Source: Clostridia bacterium
Lineage (GTDB): Bacteria > Bacillota > Clostridia > Oscillospirales > Oscillospiraceae
Length of the DNA stretch: 64,000 nucleotides
NCBI GenBank assembly: GCA_009929315.1
Contig: SAAS01000007.1
Span: 62,001 to 126,000, forward strand
Direction: 5' to 3'
Below the pieces are notes generated by a model that made no database searches, was not told the DNA's origin, and worked only from the letters and a program-made list of their open reading frames with translations. The position numbers and the translations under genes were made by a program. How positions within the stretch are numbered: position 1 is the stretch's first letter; each line of letters begins with the position of its first letter. Below are positions 18,860 to 27,773 of this stretch, one piece after another.

Positions 18860-21142
18860 ATGGATAATAACAGCAATGAGAAAAATATGAATATCGGCGA
18901 TTTTGAGGATATTTCGATTGAATCGATTCTCGCGGAAATAAAAGCTGAGGAGCTCCTTGACGGCTCTCGCGGCGAGTCTTCCGCGAAATCCCGTCCGCTT
19001 GTTATGGAAAGTGACGGCAATGCGATCGGCGAAGCAGAATTATCAAGCGACGAGCCTTCTTTTGCTCCCTCCCAGTCCGTCAACTTCTTTGATGAGCCGA
19101 AGACCGAAAATGAAAATTCGGAAATCAAGGAATTTCGCTCTTCACGACAGACTGAGATAATCGGAGACAGCGCTGCCGACACTTCTTTTGTACCCGCAGA
19201 AGAAAGACGTGCTGCCCGCTATGCCGCGGATGTTGACGATACGGTGGTTTTTTCAAAAAAACACCGTGACGAGGATTTTCCCGTATGGACTGAAACGGCT
19301 GACAGTGAGCAGAAGGACTTCGAATATGCCCCGTCGGGCGACTATGAAAGCTCTCCTGACGCTCAAGATGACCGCCCGGAAAAAGGAGCGGACAGGCGCG
19401 AGCGCACAATTTCTCCGCTTATCGGTCTTATAGCCGCTTCCTCCATGAAACGAGCCGAAAAACGAGATGCGGAAAAAGCGCGCTTAGAGGAGGAGCAAAA
19501 AAGGCAGTTCCCCGAAATGAGCCCCGATAAGGCCGCGCGGCTCTACGCCGATCAGGCGATGTCAATTAGACTAAGGTGTCTTTTTTCGACCGCGCTTTGC
19601 GTTGTCCTAGTCTGGCTTTCTCTCGGCTGGCCCGCAATGGGACTTCTGGGGGACAGCTTAATTGTCCGTACGCTTGTGTGCCTCATACTCGAGCTTGTCG
19701 TGATGCTCATCGGACTTGACATTTTTACAAACGGTCTTGTGACCCTATTTAAGGGCAACGCAGGACTTGAATCGCTTATCGCAGTTTCCGGCCTTGTTTC
19801 GGTTGCCGACGCTGTTTATATCATAGTCTCGAAAAATGTCGCCGACGGACTGCCCTTCTGCGCGGTATCCGCGCTTTCTATGACTTTTGCACTCTGGGGC
19901 ACATATCTCAACTGTAAAAGTTACGCGCTAAGCTTCAGAACAGCAGCTTTATCCAAGAACCCGTCTGTGCTCATCTCAGAGGACGGCGGCGAGGACGTCG
20001 GCCGTGTTCTTACAAAGGTCACGCGTCCCGTAACGGGCTTTGTACGCAAGACCGAGGAGGCCGATGTTTTTGAAAAAGCGTTTTTGCTTTTCACTCCGCT
20101 TTTCATTATTTTTGCTGTTGTACTGAGCCTCCTTTGCTTCCTTGTGAGCAAGGATAACGACAATTTCATCCACACATTGTCCGCAAGCTTGTCGGTCAGT
20201 GCCTCGTTCTCGGCAGTTTTCGGCTTTGCCTTTCCGTTTTACGTTCTTACAAAGCGGCTGGCGCGCAGCGGAGTTGCCATAGCGGGCTATGCGGGCTGCG
20301 CGGATTTGGGCAAAATAAGTCAGGTTGTCATTAAGGACTTGGACATTTTCCCCGTAAGAACTCTTTCAATTGCCAACATAGACATACCTGAAGGTTTTTA
20401 CCCCGACAAGGTCATTTCCTATACCGCAAGCATGGTGGCAGCCTCCGGCATGGGTATAGCATCTGTTTTTACGGAGCTTATCAAAAAGAACGGCTACGCG
20501 CTGCAAAAGGTTGAGGATTTTGCCTGCCACGAGGGCGGCGGTATAATCGCGAGAATTAACAGTGACCAGGTTTATGTCGGTTCTTCAAGCTTTATGCAGC
20601 TTATGGGCATCAGAGCTCGGAAGGGCTCGGCCTCCAACAGCGCGGTATACACCGCGATTAACGATGCTCTCGCAGGGGTTTTTGAGGTTAATTACGTCCC
20701 CGTCGCCTCCGTTCAGAAGGGACTTGTTACCCTCCTGCGCGGAAAAATCGAACCTGTTTTCGCCATTCGCGATTTCAATATTACCCCGATGCTTGTCAAG
20801 CAGAAGTTCCGTTTGCCAAAGGAGAGCTACGATTTCCCCTCCTTTGCCGATCGTTACACCATTTCTTCCCCCGAAAACGAGGAGGACGGAAGTGTTGCCG
20901 CGATGTTTTCAAGGGGCGGTCTCAATAGCGTTGCCGGTCTCGTAAAACGCGGTAAAACTTTGTATAACGGGCTTTTGCTCTGCTCCGTACTGTCGATTTT
21001 AGGCTCTTTTATGGGAATGCTTATCATGCTTGCCATGTGCTGGACCGGAGTTTTCGATTCCGCAAGCGTCGGCAACGCGATAACCTTTATGCTGCTGTGG
21101 CTCGTACCCGTTTTAATGGTTTCCCTCGGGTTGAGACGTTAA
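18860..21142 (+). CDS. Large membrane protein resembling a degenerate P1B-type ATPase
   Basis: The 760-residue protein has an acidic, low-complexity N-terminal half (about residues 1-220), then paired membrane spans near 235-290 and 305-345, another pair at 405-465, and a final pair at 700-760. After the fourth pair it reads LARSGVAIAGYAGCADLGKISQVVIKD, which lines up with the segment leading into the DKTGT phosphorylation site of heavy-metal P-type ATPases. Here the site reads KDLDIFP (about residue 495). A later GGGIIARINSDQVYVGSSSFM matches the nucleotide-domain segment. TGES, DKTGT and GDGxNDxP are all missing, so ion pumping is unlikely. Function unknown; a scaffold or sensor is possible. 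Confidence 0.7.
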   Translation: MDNNSNEKNMNIGDFEDISIESILAEIKAEELLDGSRGESSAKSRPLVMESDGNAIGEAELSSDEPSFAPSQSVNFFDEPKTENENSEIKEFRSSRQTEIIGDSAADTSFVPAEERRAARYAADVDDTVVFSKKHRDEDFPVWTETADSEQKDFEYAPSGDYESSPDAQDDRPEKGADRRERTISPLIGLIAASSMKRAEKRDAEKARLEEEQKRQFPEMSPDKAARLYADQAMSIRLRCLFSTALCVVLVWLSLGWPAMGLLGDSLIVRTLVCLILELVVMLIGLDIFTNGLVTLFKGNAGLESLIAVSGLVSVADAVYIIVSKNVADGLPFCAVSALSMTFALWGTYLNCKSYALSFRTAALSKNPSVLISEDGGEDVGRVLTKVTRPVTGFVRKTEEADVFEKAFLLFTPLFIIFAVVLSLLCFLVSKDNDNFIHTLSASLSVSASFSAVFGFAFPFYVLTKRLARSGVAIAGYAGCADLGKISQVVIKDLDIFPVRTLSIANIDIPEGFYPDKVISYTASMVAASGMGIASVFTELIKKNGYALQKVEDFACHEGGGIIARINSDQVYVGSSSFMQLMGIRARKGSASNSAVYTAINDALAGVFEVNYVPVASVQKGLVTLLRGKIEPVFAIRDFNITPMLVKQKFRLPKESYDFPSFADRYTISSPENEEDGSVAAMFSRGGLNSVAGLVKRGKTLYNGLLLCSVLSILGSFMGMLIMLAMCWTGVFDSASVGNAITFMLLWLVPVLMVSLGLRR

Positions 21143-21166
21143 ACGGCTGTACAGATTTCAATTACC

Positions 21167-21211
21167 AAACGACCCGCCCGAAAGCAATACGCTCTCGGGT
21201 GGGTCGTTTTT
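21167..21211 (+). terminator. Rho-independent terminator
   Basis: A 15-bp stem (21167-21181 with 21195-21209, one G-U pair) encloses a 13-base loop and runs into TTTTT. It separates the pseudo-ATPase gene from the promoter of the EF-G paralogue. Confidence 0.85.
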
Positions 21212-21277
21212 GCCGCCTCAAATATTTCCTATGAACAAATGTCATGAAATTTCCCTCTGTTTCGCATAAAAATATTG

Positions 21278-21306
21278 TTGCAAATGATACTTTGCCTGTG
21301 TATAAT
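21278..21306 (+). promoter_or_regulatory. Sigma-A-type promoter for the EF-G paralogue
   Basis: TTGCAA (21278-21283) and a consensus TATAAT (21301-21306) are separated by 17 bases. The start codon of the EF-G-like gene lies 65 bases downstream with AAGGAG just before it. Confidence 0.7.
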
Positions 21307-21370
21307 CTTAGAGTATGAGTTTTGACCGAGTCAGGCTAAAAATCACTATCAAGTAAGGAGAACCCCCCAC

Positions 21371-23407
21371 ATGAGCTACGCAACAAAAAACATTCGCAAT
21401 ATCTGCCTTATGGGTCACGGAGGCAACGGAAAAACCAGTTTGGCCGAGAGCATCCTTTTCATGACGGGTGCGACTGACAGACTTGGAAAGGTCGTTGACG
21501 GAACAACGGTTTCCGACTTTGACTCAGAAGAAATTCGCCGCAAAATCAGTATTGCCGATTCCGCGATGTTCTGCGAATATAACGGCGTTAAAATAAATAT
21601 TATCGACACCCCGGGTTACTTCGATTTTTCGGGCGAAGTGAGCCAGGCTCTTCGTGTTGCGGACGCGGGCATAATCGTCTGCTCAGCTAAGGACGGTCTT
21701 AACGTCGGCGCTGAAAAGGCATGGAAAATGCTTACAGAAGCCAAGAAACCCCGCGCAATTTTCATCTCTAAAACCGACGAAGAAAACGCCAACTACGACA
21801 AGGCCTTTGCCTCTCTGCGCGACAAGTTCGGTGTTTCCGTTTGCCCGATGGTTGCTCCGATTCTCACCGGCGAGAAGATTACCGGTCTTGTCGAGGTCGC
21901 CACAAAAAAGGCCTATACCTTTGACGCGAAGGGCAAGCGCACAGAGATTCCCGTTCCCGACAGCATGAAGGCAGAGCTGGGCAAGCTTTACAACACACTT
22001 GCCGAGGGCGTTGCGGAAACCAGCGAGGAGCTTATGGACAAGTTCTTCGGCGGCGAGGACTTTACCCCCGATGAAATGAGTAAGGCGTTTGGCGAAGGTC
22101 TGCGCGACTGCTCTATTTGCCCTGTTTTCTGCGGCAGTGCTTACACCGCTCTCGGCGTTAATCTCCTGCTGGACGCCATTGTCAACTATTTCCCCTATCC
22201 CCAGGAGGGCGGCGAGCTTGTTAACGAAGGCGGACCTTCCGCCGCGATCATCTACAAAACTGTTTCCGACCAGTACGGCAAATTCAGCCTGTTTAAGGTT
22301 GTTTCCGGCAAGATTACAAACGAAATGACTCTCGTTAATCCCCGTACGGGAACCAGCGAGAAAATCGGTCATATATACACCATGCAGGGCAAGAAGAACA
22401 TCGAAGTCAACGAGATTGGCTGCGGCGATCTAGGCGCCGTTTCCAAGCTGTCGGACTCCAAAACGGGCGACACTCTGTGCGCAAGCTCTCTTAACAAGGC
22501 TCTGCCCGGAATCTCCTATGTCGCTCCCTGCTACTCCATGGCTATCTATCCCAAGATCAAGGGTCAGGAGGACAAGATTGCCGCAGGTCTTACCCGTCTC
22601 GCCGAAGAAGACCTCACCTTCAAAATGCTCAACAACGCCGAAACCCACCAGATGGTCATTTCCGGCGCAGGCGATATCCATCTCGACGTTCTCTGCTCAA
22701 AGCTCAAAAACAAGTTCGGTGTTGAGGTCGAGCTGGTCCCCGCTCGTGTTCCCTACCGCGAGAGAGTCCGCAGTAAGGTCAAAGTAAACGGCCGCCACAA
22801 GAAGCAGTCCGGCGGACACGGTCAGTTCGGCGATGTTTGGATTGAGTTTGAGCCTCAGAACGAAACTGAAGATCTTGTCTTCGCCGAAAACGTCTTCGGC
22901 GGAAGCGTTCCGAAGAACTTCTTCCCCGCAGTCGAAAAGGGTCTGCGTGAAAGTATAAGCCGCGGTGTTTTGGCGGGTTACCCTGTCGTCTTCCTCAAGG
23001 CAACTCTTGTGGACGGCTCGTATCACCCCGTCGATTCCTCCGAAATGGCGTTTAAAACAGCCGCAAGCCTTGCCTACAAGGCCGGTCTTCCCATGGCAAG
23101 CCCCGTCATTCTCGAGCCTATCGGCTACCTCAAGGTCTACATTCCCGACACCTATATGGGCGACATTATGTCCGATCTCTCAAAGCGCCGCGGAAGCCCG
23201 ATGGGCATGAGCGCTCACGAAGGAATGCAGGTTGTTGAAGCGGAAGTCCCCATGGCGGAAATGTCAAGCTATGCTATCGACCTTCGCTCCATGACTCAGG
23301 GACGCGGCAGCTTCACCTTCGAGTTCGTCCGTTATGAGGACGCTCCCGCAGTAATTCAGCAGAAGATTATCGAAGAGGCTAAGGCACTTGCCGCTGAGGC
23401 CGAATAA
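21371..23407 (+). CDS. Elongation factor G-like GTPase (EF-G paralogue)
   Basis: The 678-residue translational GTPase has a P-loop GHGGNGKTSL, switch II DTPGYFDF, and a guanine-recognition motif written SKTDEE instead of NKxD. The switch I region (TTVSDFDSEEIRRKIS) lacks the RGITI-type sequence of canonical EF-G. Domains II-V follow, with the domain IV motif GHGQFGDVWIEFEP and the C-terminal RSMTQGRGSFTFEF. These departures place it in the EF-G-like branch rather than the essential EF-G. It stands alone, away from rpsL, rpsG and tuf, with its own promoter and terminator. A specialised translation or stress role is possible but not shown. Confidence 0.9.
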   Translation: MSYATKNIRNICLMGHGGNGKTSLAESILFMTGATDRLGKVVDGTTVSDFDSEEIRRKISIADSAMFCEYNGVKINIIDTPGYFDFSGEVSQALRVADAGIIVCSAKDGLNVGAEKAWKMLTEAKKPRAIFISKTDEENANYDKAFASLRDKFGVSVCPMVAPILTGEKITGLVEVATKKAYTFDAKGKRTEIPVPDSMKAELGKLYNTLAEGVAETSEELMDKFFGGEDFTPDEMSKAFGEGLRDCSICPVFCGSAYTALGVNLLLDAIVNYFPYPQEGGELVNEGGPSAAIIYKTVSDQYGKFSLFKVVSGKITNEMTLVNPRTGTSEKIGHIYTMQGKKNIEVNEIGCGDLGAVSKLSDSKTGDTLCASSLNKALPGISYVAPCYSMAIYPKIKGQEDKIAAGLTRLAEEDLTFKMLNNAETHQMVISGAGDIHLDVLCSKLKNKFGVEVELVPARVPYRERVRSKVKVNGRHKKQSGGHGQFGDVWIEFEPQNETEDLVFAENVFGGSVPKNFFPAVEKGLRESISRGVLAGYPVVFLKATLVDGSYHPVDSSEMAFKTAASLAYKAGLPMASPVILEPIGYLKVYIPDTYMGDIMSDLSKRRGSPMGMSAHEGMQVVEAEVPMAEMSSYAIDLRSMTQGRGSFTFEFVRYEDAPAVIQQKIIEEAKALAAEAE

Positions 23408-23419
23408 AAATAGTTTTTT

Positions 23420-23453
23420 AAAGAGCCGAAATCGGAAGATTTCGGCTCTTTTT
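23420..23453 (+). terminator. Rho-independent terminator
   Basis: A perfect 14-bp stem (23420-23433 with 23438-23451) closes a GGAA tetraloop and ends in a T-run. It terminates the EF-G-like gene. Confidence 0.9.
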
Positions 23454-23516
23454 CGTTATCCCCCCTCAGTCCTGCAATTTCAGCACTTTTCGACATTTCC
23501 GCCCGCTGTGCTACGG

Positions 23517-23545
23517 TTGACACTTTAACTTTGCGGTGATAAAAT
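23517..23545 (+). promoter_or_regulatory. Sigma-A-type promoter upstream of the SGNH hydrolase gene
   Basis: A perfect TTGACA (23517-23522) is followed after 17 bases by TAAAAT (23540-23545). The coding start lies about 90 bases downstream. Confidence 0.7.
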
Positions 23546-23636
23546 AACTGTTGCTGCATTTCAAATTTATTTTTGTTTCGGCACAAGTGAGAAGTCACAA
23601 TTTTCAAATCACCTTTCCTAACTTATGGAGGTCAAT

Positions 23637-24485
23637 ATGAAAAAGAAAAAACACGAGGGCGTTTACTTTTTTTGGTCAACGTCTATCATAATATGTATGC
23701 TGGTTTGCGTTTTTGTCCTTGGCTTCACCTCCTGCAAAAAGGGTACGCAAACTCCCGACGTTTCAGAAACGCCCACCGAAACTGCGGAAGTCTCGCAATC
23801 CGCCGAGCCCTCTGAAACCGACACTCCGCAAAGCAGCGAAACTCCCGGCGTAATCCCCTCTCCCACGCAGGGTGCCGAGGCTCTTTTGAATGAAACCGAG
23901 GATATGGGTCAGGCGTATGTTGATAAGTTCGTCTTTTTGGGCGACAGCACTACCTACGGCTTGGGTTATTATGACATTGTTCCGGACAGCCAGGTCTGGA
24001 CTCCCGCAAGCGGAACTCTCACTCTTTCGCTCTGGAGCACAGCCACAATCGTTTATCCAGAGGACGGCTCGGAAATTCCCATTAAAGACGCGGCTTTAAA
24101 AAAGCAGCCTGAATATATGCTCATCACCCTTGGTGTAAACGGCGTTTCCTTCATGGATGAGGAGTATTTTATTACGGAGTACACCAACCTTGTTTTGGCA
24201 ATTAAGGAAGCAAGTCCGAACACGAAGATAATCCTTAATTCAATTTACCCCGTTTCTGCAAGTTATCCCGTATCCAACGGTATTACCAATGAAAAAATTG
24301 ACGCGGCGAACGTCTGGATTGAACGAATTGCCAACTCGACGGGCATCAAATATCTTGACAGTGAAAGCGTTCTCAAGGGCTCCGACGGCTACCTGCCCGA
24401 GAGTTACAACAACGGCGACGGTCTTCACCTCAACGCAGACAGCTTTGCCCTGGTAATGAAGTATCTGCGCACCCACGGCTATTAA
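23637..24485 (+). CDS. SGNH/GDSL-type hydrolase, probable lipoprotein
   Basis: The start is the ATG at 23637, because GGAGG at 23627-23631 overlaps the earlier ATG at 23625 and fits the second one. The 282-residue protein has a basic N-terminus, a hydrophobic span and FTSCKK, which looks like a lipobox, then a Ser/Thr/Glu/Pro-rich linker (about residues 40-80). The catalytic domain has block I FLGDSTTYG, block III GVNG and block V DGLHLNADS, giving the Ser and Asp-His pair. Such secreted enzymes remove O-acetyl or other esters from wall sugars. The substrate is not evident. Confidence 0.82.
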   Translation: MKKKKHEGVYFFWSTSIIICMLVCVFVLGFTSCKKGTQTPDVSETPTETAEVSQSAEPSETDTPQSSETPGVIPSPTQGAEALLNETEDMGQAYVDKFVFLGDSTTYGLGYYDIVPDSQVWTPASGTLTLSLWSTATIVYPEDGSEIPIKDAALKKQPEYMLITLGVNGVSFMDEEYFITEYTNLVLAIKEASPNTKIILNSIYPVSASYPVSNGITNEKIDAANVWIERIANSTGIKYLDSESVLKGSDGYLPESYNNGDGLHLNADSFALVMKYLRTHGY

Positions 24486-24535
24486 ATAAAGAAACAGGCA
24501 CTGAAAACTTCTCAAAAGGATGGTCTTAACACAAT

Positions 24536-25024
24536 ATGACTAAGAAGTACCTATCATTTATAGCGTTAGTTTTGGCTTTGTCGCTTCTCTCCGCCTGCGG
24601 TGGAACATCTGCAAACGTCCGCGATGATGTTTCGGTAAGCGATGTTTCGGCGGCAGTTGCCGCTGTTCTGGGTGATGACACTCTTGTTTCCGTTCCCGAA
24701 ACCTATTATGCCGGCTCCATGAAAATGGACGTTTCGGATTATGGCGGCTATGACGTCATGATAAACTCCAAGGGCATCAATATCGACGAGTTCGGGATTT
24801 TCAAGGCTAAGGACAGTTCACAGCTACCCGCCGTTGAGAAAGCGGTTAATGATTATCTTGCGTTCCGTCTTCAGATTTGGATGGAGGAGTATATGCCCGA
24901 GGAGAAACCCAAGCTCGAAAATGCCGAGGTGAAAACCGTCGGGAACTACGTCATGTACGCGATTCTTTCAGACGAAGGCAAAAAGTCCGCTTTCAGTGCC
25001 TTTGAAAAGAGCCTCAAAGCCTAG
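24536..25024 (+). CDS. DUF4358 domain lipoprotein
   Basis: The 162-residue protein has a signal peptide ending in the lipobox LLSAC and a small alpha/beta domain with the pattern known from DUF4358 proteins of Clostridia, including VSVPETYYAGSM and YDVMINSKGINIDEFGIF. The function of the family is unknown. It follows the SGNH lipoprotein gene by 50 bases and is likely co-transcribed. Both would face the cell-wall side of the membrane. Confidence 0.8.
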   Translation: MTKKYLSFIALVLALSLLSACGGTSANVRDDVSVSDVSAAVAAVLGDDTLVSVPETYYAGSMKMDVSDYGGYDVMINSKGINIDEFGIFKAKDSSQLPAVEKAVNDYLAFRLQIWMEEYMPEEKPKLENAEVKTVGNYVMYAILSDEGKKSAFSAFEKSLKA

Positions 25025-25168
25025 AAGCCCGGTTATATTAACCGTTTTCATAACAGTTCTTTCATTTAGCCGAGGCCAAAAGCCAATACTTAGTTAAACT
25101 TGCATTTTTTTCCTTGTGTTGATATACTGTCATCAAATCACCAATTTCACTGTTTAGGTGGGTATTGT

Positions 25169-26932
25169 ATGCCAAATACTAAGCATTATCGTCCCCAACG
25201 TGGGAGACAGCGTGCGCTGGTTGCTCAGTTCTTTATTCTTGTGGCGCTTGTTTGCGTTTTAATTGTGCTGGTTGTCAAAAACGTCAACCTCGAGCCGAAA
25301 ATGCCGCAGGATAACGGCGGCACGGTTATCGAACAGCCCACAGTTACCGCCGAGCCCGAGCCAAGCGTACCGGAGGAAACTCCCGACAATTCTCTGCCCG
25401 AGTTTAATCCCACGGCTTCGGACTCGACAAAGCCTAACCTTCTTATTGCCGAGACCGGCATAACGCTTGACGGTCAGAGCGTTGATTCTTACAGCTTTGA
25501 TAATCCTATCGACTTCGGTCTTGGGGCGGATTATACAAGCGTTGAAGGTATTGTTACCTTCCGCGGCAACAATTTCCGCGACAGCGCTTCATACGGAACG
25601 GCAAATTTGATTAACAAAAGTTTCGCGGACACGCATTGGACCGTTCAGACCGCTTCCCTCCAATCGCCCAACGGTACTGTCTGGACCGGCAGCGGTTGGG
25701 TTGGTCAGCCCCTTATGATGACCTGGCCGAAGGAAGTCCGCGCTCACATGAATATGTACGACTGGGCAAAAAACGCCGATTCGCTTACTGAAGTCATTTA
25801 CGCCACAATGGACGGCAATATATATTTTCTCGACCTTCTGACCGGTCAGAAAACACGTGATAATCTCTACCTGGGCTACACCTTCAAGGGCGCGGGCGCG
25901 CTCGACCCGAGAGGCTATCCGATTTTATATCTCGGTGCTGGCTACAACAGCGCAAACGGAACCTCTCACGCTTTCATCATCAATCTGCTGGACTGCTCTG
26001 TTATGTACGAGTTCGGCGCGGCGGACAGCTTTTCCCTGCGCGGCACCCTCTCCTTCTTTGACGGCAGCGCCCTTGTGGACGCCGATACCGACAGGCTCAT
26101 TTATCCGGGTGAGAGCGGAATCCTCTACATAATGGATCTCAACACCAAATACGACGCCGAGGCCGGAACGCTTTCCGTCAGCCCCTCTAATGTCATCAGA
26201 TGGAGATATAACGGTACTCGCACCACAAAGAATAGTTTCTGGCTGGGCATGGAGGACAGCGCTATTATCTGGCGAAGCCACATAATTATGTCCGACAACG
26301 GCGGAAACCTCATGTGCCTTGACCTTAAAACACTCACTCTCGACTGGGTTCAGAATGTTCAGGACGACACCAACTGCACCCCCGTGCTTGAGCTCGAGGA
26401 CGGTCATCCATATATCTACACCAGCACCTCCTTCCATGGCGGGTGGAGAGCTCCCATGGGCGGAAGCGCGAGCATTCCGATCTGGAAAATTGACGCGTTG
26501 ACGGGCGAAATCATCTGGGAAAAGGATTACACCTGCTACACGGAGGACGGCGTGTCCGGCGGAACACAGGGTACTCTCGCAATCGGTAAGAACAAGCTCT
26601 CCGACCTCATCTTTGTGCCGGTTGCACGAACTCCCGAAAGAGGCACGGGCATCCTCGCAGCTCTCAACAAGAAAACAGGCGAGGTCGTCTGGGAGGTGCA
26701 GACTCTGGTTTACAGCTGGAGCAGCCCCGTAACGGTCTATGACGCGGACGGAAACGGGTACCTGGTTTATTGCACGGCGGGCGGATATATGTATCTTCTC
26801 GACGGTTTGACAGGCAAGGCGCTTGATTCCCTTGATGTCGGCAGTAATGTCGAGGCTTCCCCCGCGGTATATAACAGCACCATCGTCGTCGGCACCAGAG
26901 GCGAACTAATATGGGGCGTTACGCTTACCTAA
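25169..26932 (+). CDS. Membrane-anchored PQQ/BamB-like beta-propeller protein
   Basis: The ATG at 25169 is preceded by AGGTGGG; the open frame upstream is not needed. The 587-residue protein has a basic N-terminus, one membrane anchor (about residues 20-40), an acidic Pro/Glu/Thr linker to about residue 90, and then repeated blades of PQQ/YVTN type such as TMDGNIYFLDLLTGQKTR, LMCLDLKTLTLDW, LAALNKKTGEVVW and MYLLDGLTGKALDSLDVG. No active-site residues of quinoprotein dehydrogenases are seen, so a binding or scaffolding role outside the cell is more likely than catalysis. Confidence 0.82.
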   Translation: MPNTKHYRPQRGRQRALVAQFFILVALVCVLIVLVVKNVNLEPKMPQDNGGTVIEQPTVTAEPEPSVPEETPDNSLPEFNPTASDSTKPNLLIAETGITLDGQSVDSYSFDNPIDFGLGADYTSVEGIVTFRGNNFRDSASYGTANLINKSFADTHWTVQTASLQSPNGTVWTGSGWVGQPLMMTWPKEVRAHMNMYDWAKNADSLTEVIYATMDGNIYFLDLLTGQKTRDNLYLGYTFKGAGALDPRGYPILYLGAGYNSANGTSHAFIINLLDCSVMYEFGAADSFSLRGTLSFFDGSALVDADTDRLIYPGESGILYIMDLNTKYDAEAGTLSVSPSNVIRWRYNGTRTTKNSFWLGMEDSAIIWRSHIIMSDNGGNLMCLDLKTLTLDWVQNVQDDTNCTPVLELEDGHPYIYTSTSFHGGWRAPMGGSASIPIWKIDALTGEIIWEKDYTCYTEDGVSGGTQGTLAIGKNKLSDLIFVPVARTPERGTGILAALNKKTGEVVWEVQTLVYSWSSPVTVYDADGNGYLVYCTAGGYMYLLDGLTGKALDSLDVGSNVEASPAVYNSTIVVGTRGELIWGVTLT

Positions 26933-27000
26933 CCGAAAAATATCATCACTACCCTGTAATATTTCTCCGCGGAAACAATCTTCTGATATGTTCTGTTTTC

Positions 27001-27052
27001 AAAAAGGATAAAGCCATTTGACGCATACACGGCAAACGGCTTCATCCTTTTT
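27001..27052 (+). terminator. Rho-independent terminator
   Basis: A 15-bp stem with one mismatch (27001-27015 with 27038-27052) encloses a 22-base loop and ends in TTTTT. It lies downstream of the beta-propeller gene. Confidence 0.7.
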
Positions 27053-27121
27053 CTGCTGTGATTTTTGGATTCTCACGGCTCTGTATTTATGGTCTTTTTT
27101 TCGTTTTTCCGCAAAAAAGTG

Positions 27122-27150
27122 TTGCATTTGGGATACAGTTGTGTTAGCAT
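27122..27150 (+). promoter_or_regulatory. Promoter of the tRNA-Pro gene
   Basis: TTGCAT (27122-27127) and TAGCAT (27145-27150) are spaced by 17 bases, and the mature tRNA begins 34 bases after the -10 element. Confidence 0.6.
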
Positions 27151-27184
27151 AATTAAGCGCCGTGATTGGCGCAAGTCCCCATAT

Positions 27185-27260
27185 CCGGGTGTGGCGCAGT
27201 TGGTAGCGCGCTTGACTGGGGGTCAAGAGGCCGCATGTTCAAGTCATGTCACTCGGACCA
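27185..27260 (+). tRNA. tRNA-Pro (anticodon GGG)
   Basis: The 76-base sequence folds into a full cloverleaf: acceptor stem CCGGGTG/CACTCGG with one G-U pair, D-stem GCGC/GCGC, anticodon stem CTTGA/TCAAG with loop CTGGGGG, and T-stem GCATG/CATGT with one G-U pair. The anticodon is GGG and the 3' CCA is encoded. The T-loop reads TTCAAGT. Its 3' end abuts remnants of an integrase gene, so it is the probable insertion site of the island that follows. Confidence 0.95.
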
Positions 27261-27304
27261 GAAAAAGTCCTGTAATCGTAGTGGTTACAGGGCTTTTTCT
27301 TTTT
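27260..27304 (+). terminator. Terminator of the tRNA-Pro transcript
   Basis: A 16-bp stem with one G-U pair (27260-27275 with 27285-27300) encloses a 9-base loop containing CGTAGTGG and runs into a T-rich tail. A similarly built hairpin recurs at about 32780-32815. Confidence 0.8.
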
Positions 27305-27351
27305 GCCCAGTTATCAAAATTCCCGTTTTTCTAACACTTTTTCTAACACCT

Positions 27352-27441
27352 CTAGATTTTCTCCGCCAAGTGGCTTGAAAGCATGTCCGCCATGCTCTTT
27401 TTGCGGCTCACATCTATATGAGAGTATATATTGGCGGTCAT
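27352..27441 (-). pseudogene. C-terminal fragment of a tyrosine recombinase (integrase)
   Basis: Reading the minus strand from 27441 to TAG at 27352-27354 gives about 29 codons, MTANIYSHIDVSRKKSMADM and onward. The segment matches the end of phage or ICE integrases, where the nucleophilic tyrosine sits in a T-x-x-x-Y-S/T-H context followed by a basic helix. The rest of the gene is missing: the excisionase stop codon (27441-27443) overlaps the first base of the fragment. An internal deletion has joined the two. The fragment ends about 90 bases from the tRNA 3' end, as expected for an integrase gene next to its attachment site. Confidence 0.7.
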
Positions 27442-27623
27442 TAATTGTATCTGGAACTCCGGATATGGTCAATCAGACAGCACTTCGGAACGACAATTTT
27501 TCTCCCTATTCGCTTGTTGCCGATAACACGGTTATTTATTAGCTCGTATACTTTGTTTTTACCTATTCCCAGAGCTTCGGCTAATTTTTCCACTGTAAGT
27601 ACATCTGGATATTCTTTAAACAT
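27441..27623 (-). CDS. Excisionase / MerR-like HTH DNA-binding protein
   Basis: The 60-residue protein reads VLTVEKLAEALGIGKNKVYELINN followed by IGRKIVVPK, the winged-helix pattern of the Xis (excisionase/helix-turn-helix) family. The C-terminus is LIDHIRSSRYN. In intact elements such a gene lies directly upstream of the integrase, and here it abuts the integrase remnant. AAAGGAGAAAA just upstream supports the ATG at 27623. Without a complete integrase it has no obvious partner, but it could still act as a regulator. Confidence 0.8.
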   Translation of the reverse strand: MFKEYPDVLTVEKLAEALGIGKNKVYELINNRVIGNKRIGRKIVVPKCCLIDHIRSSRYN

Positions 27624-27773
27624 TTTTCTCCTTTCAGTTTATTCTTTCGTTCAATCGTCGCTTCCTGTTTTGGCTTATGCGTTTACATTCTCATTCTAAA
27701 TGTATTGAAAAAGGCCAGATTTTTGCTATACTTGAATTGTTATATGCAAAAATGAGAAAGAAAGTGATTTATT

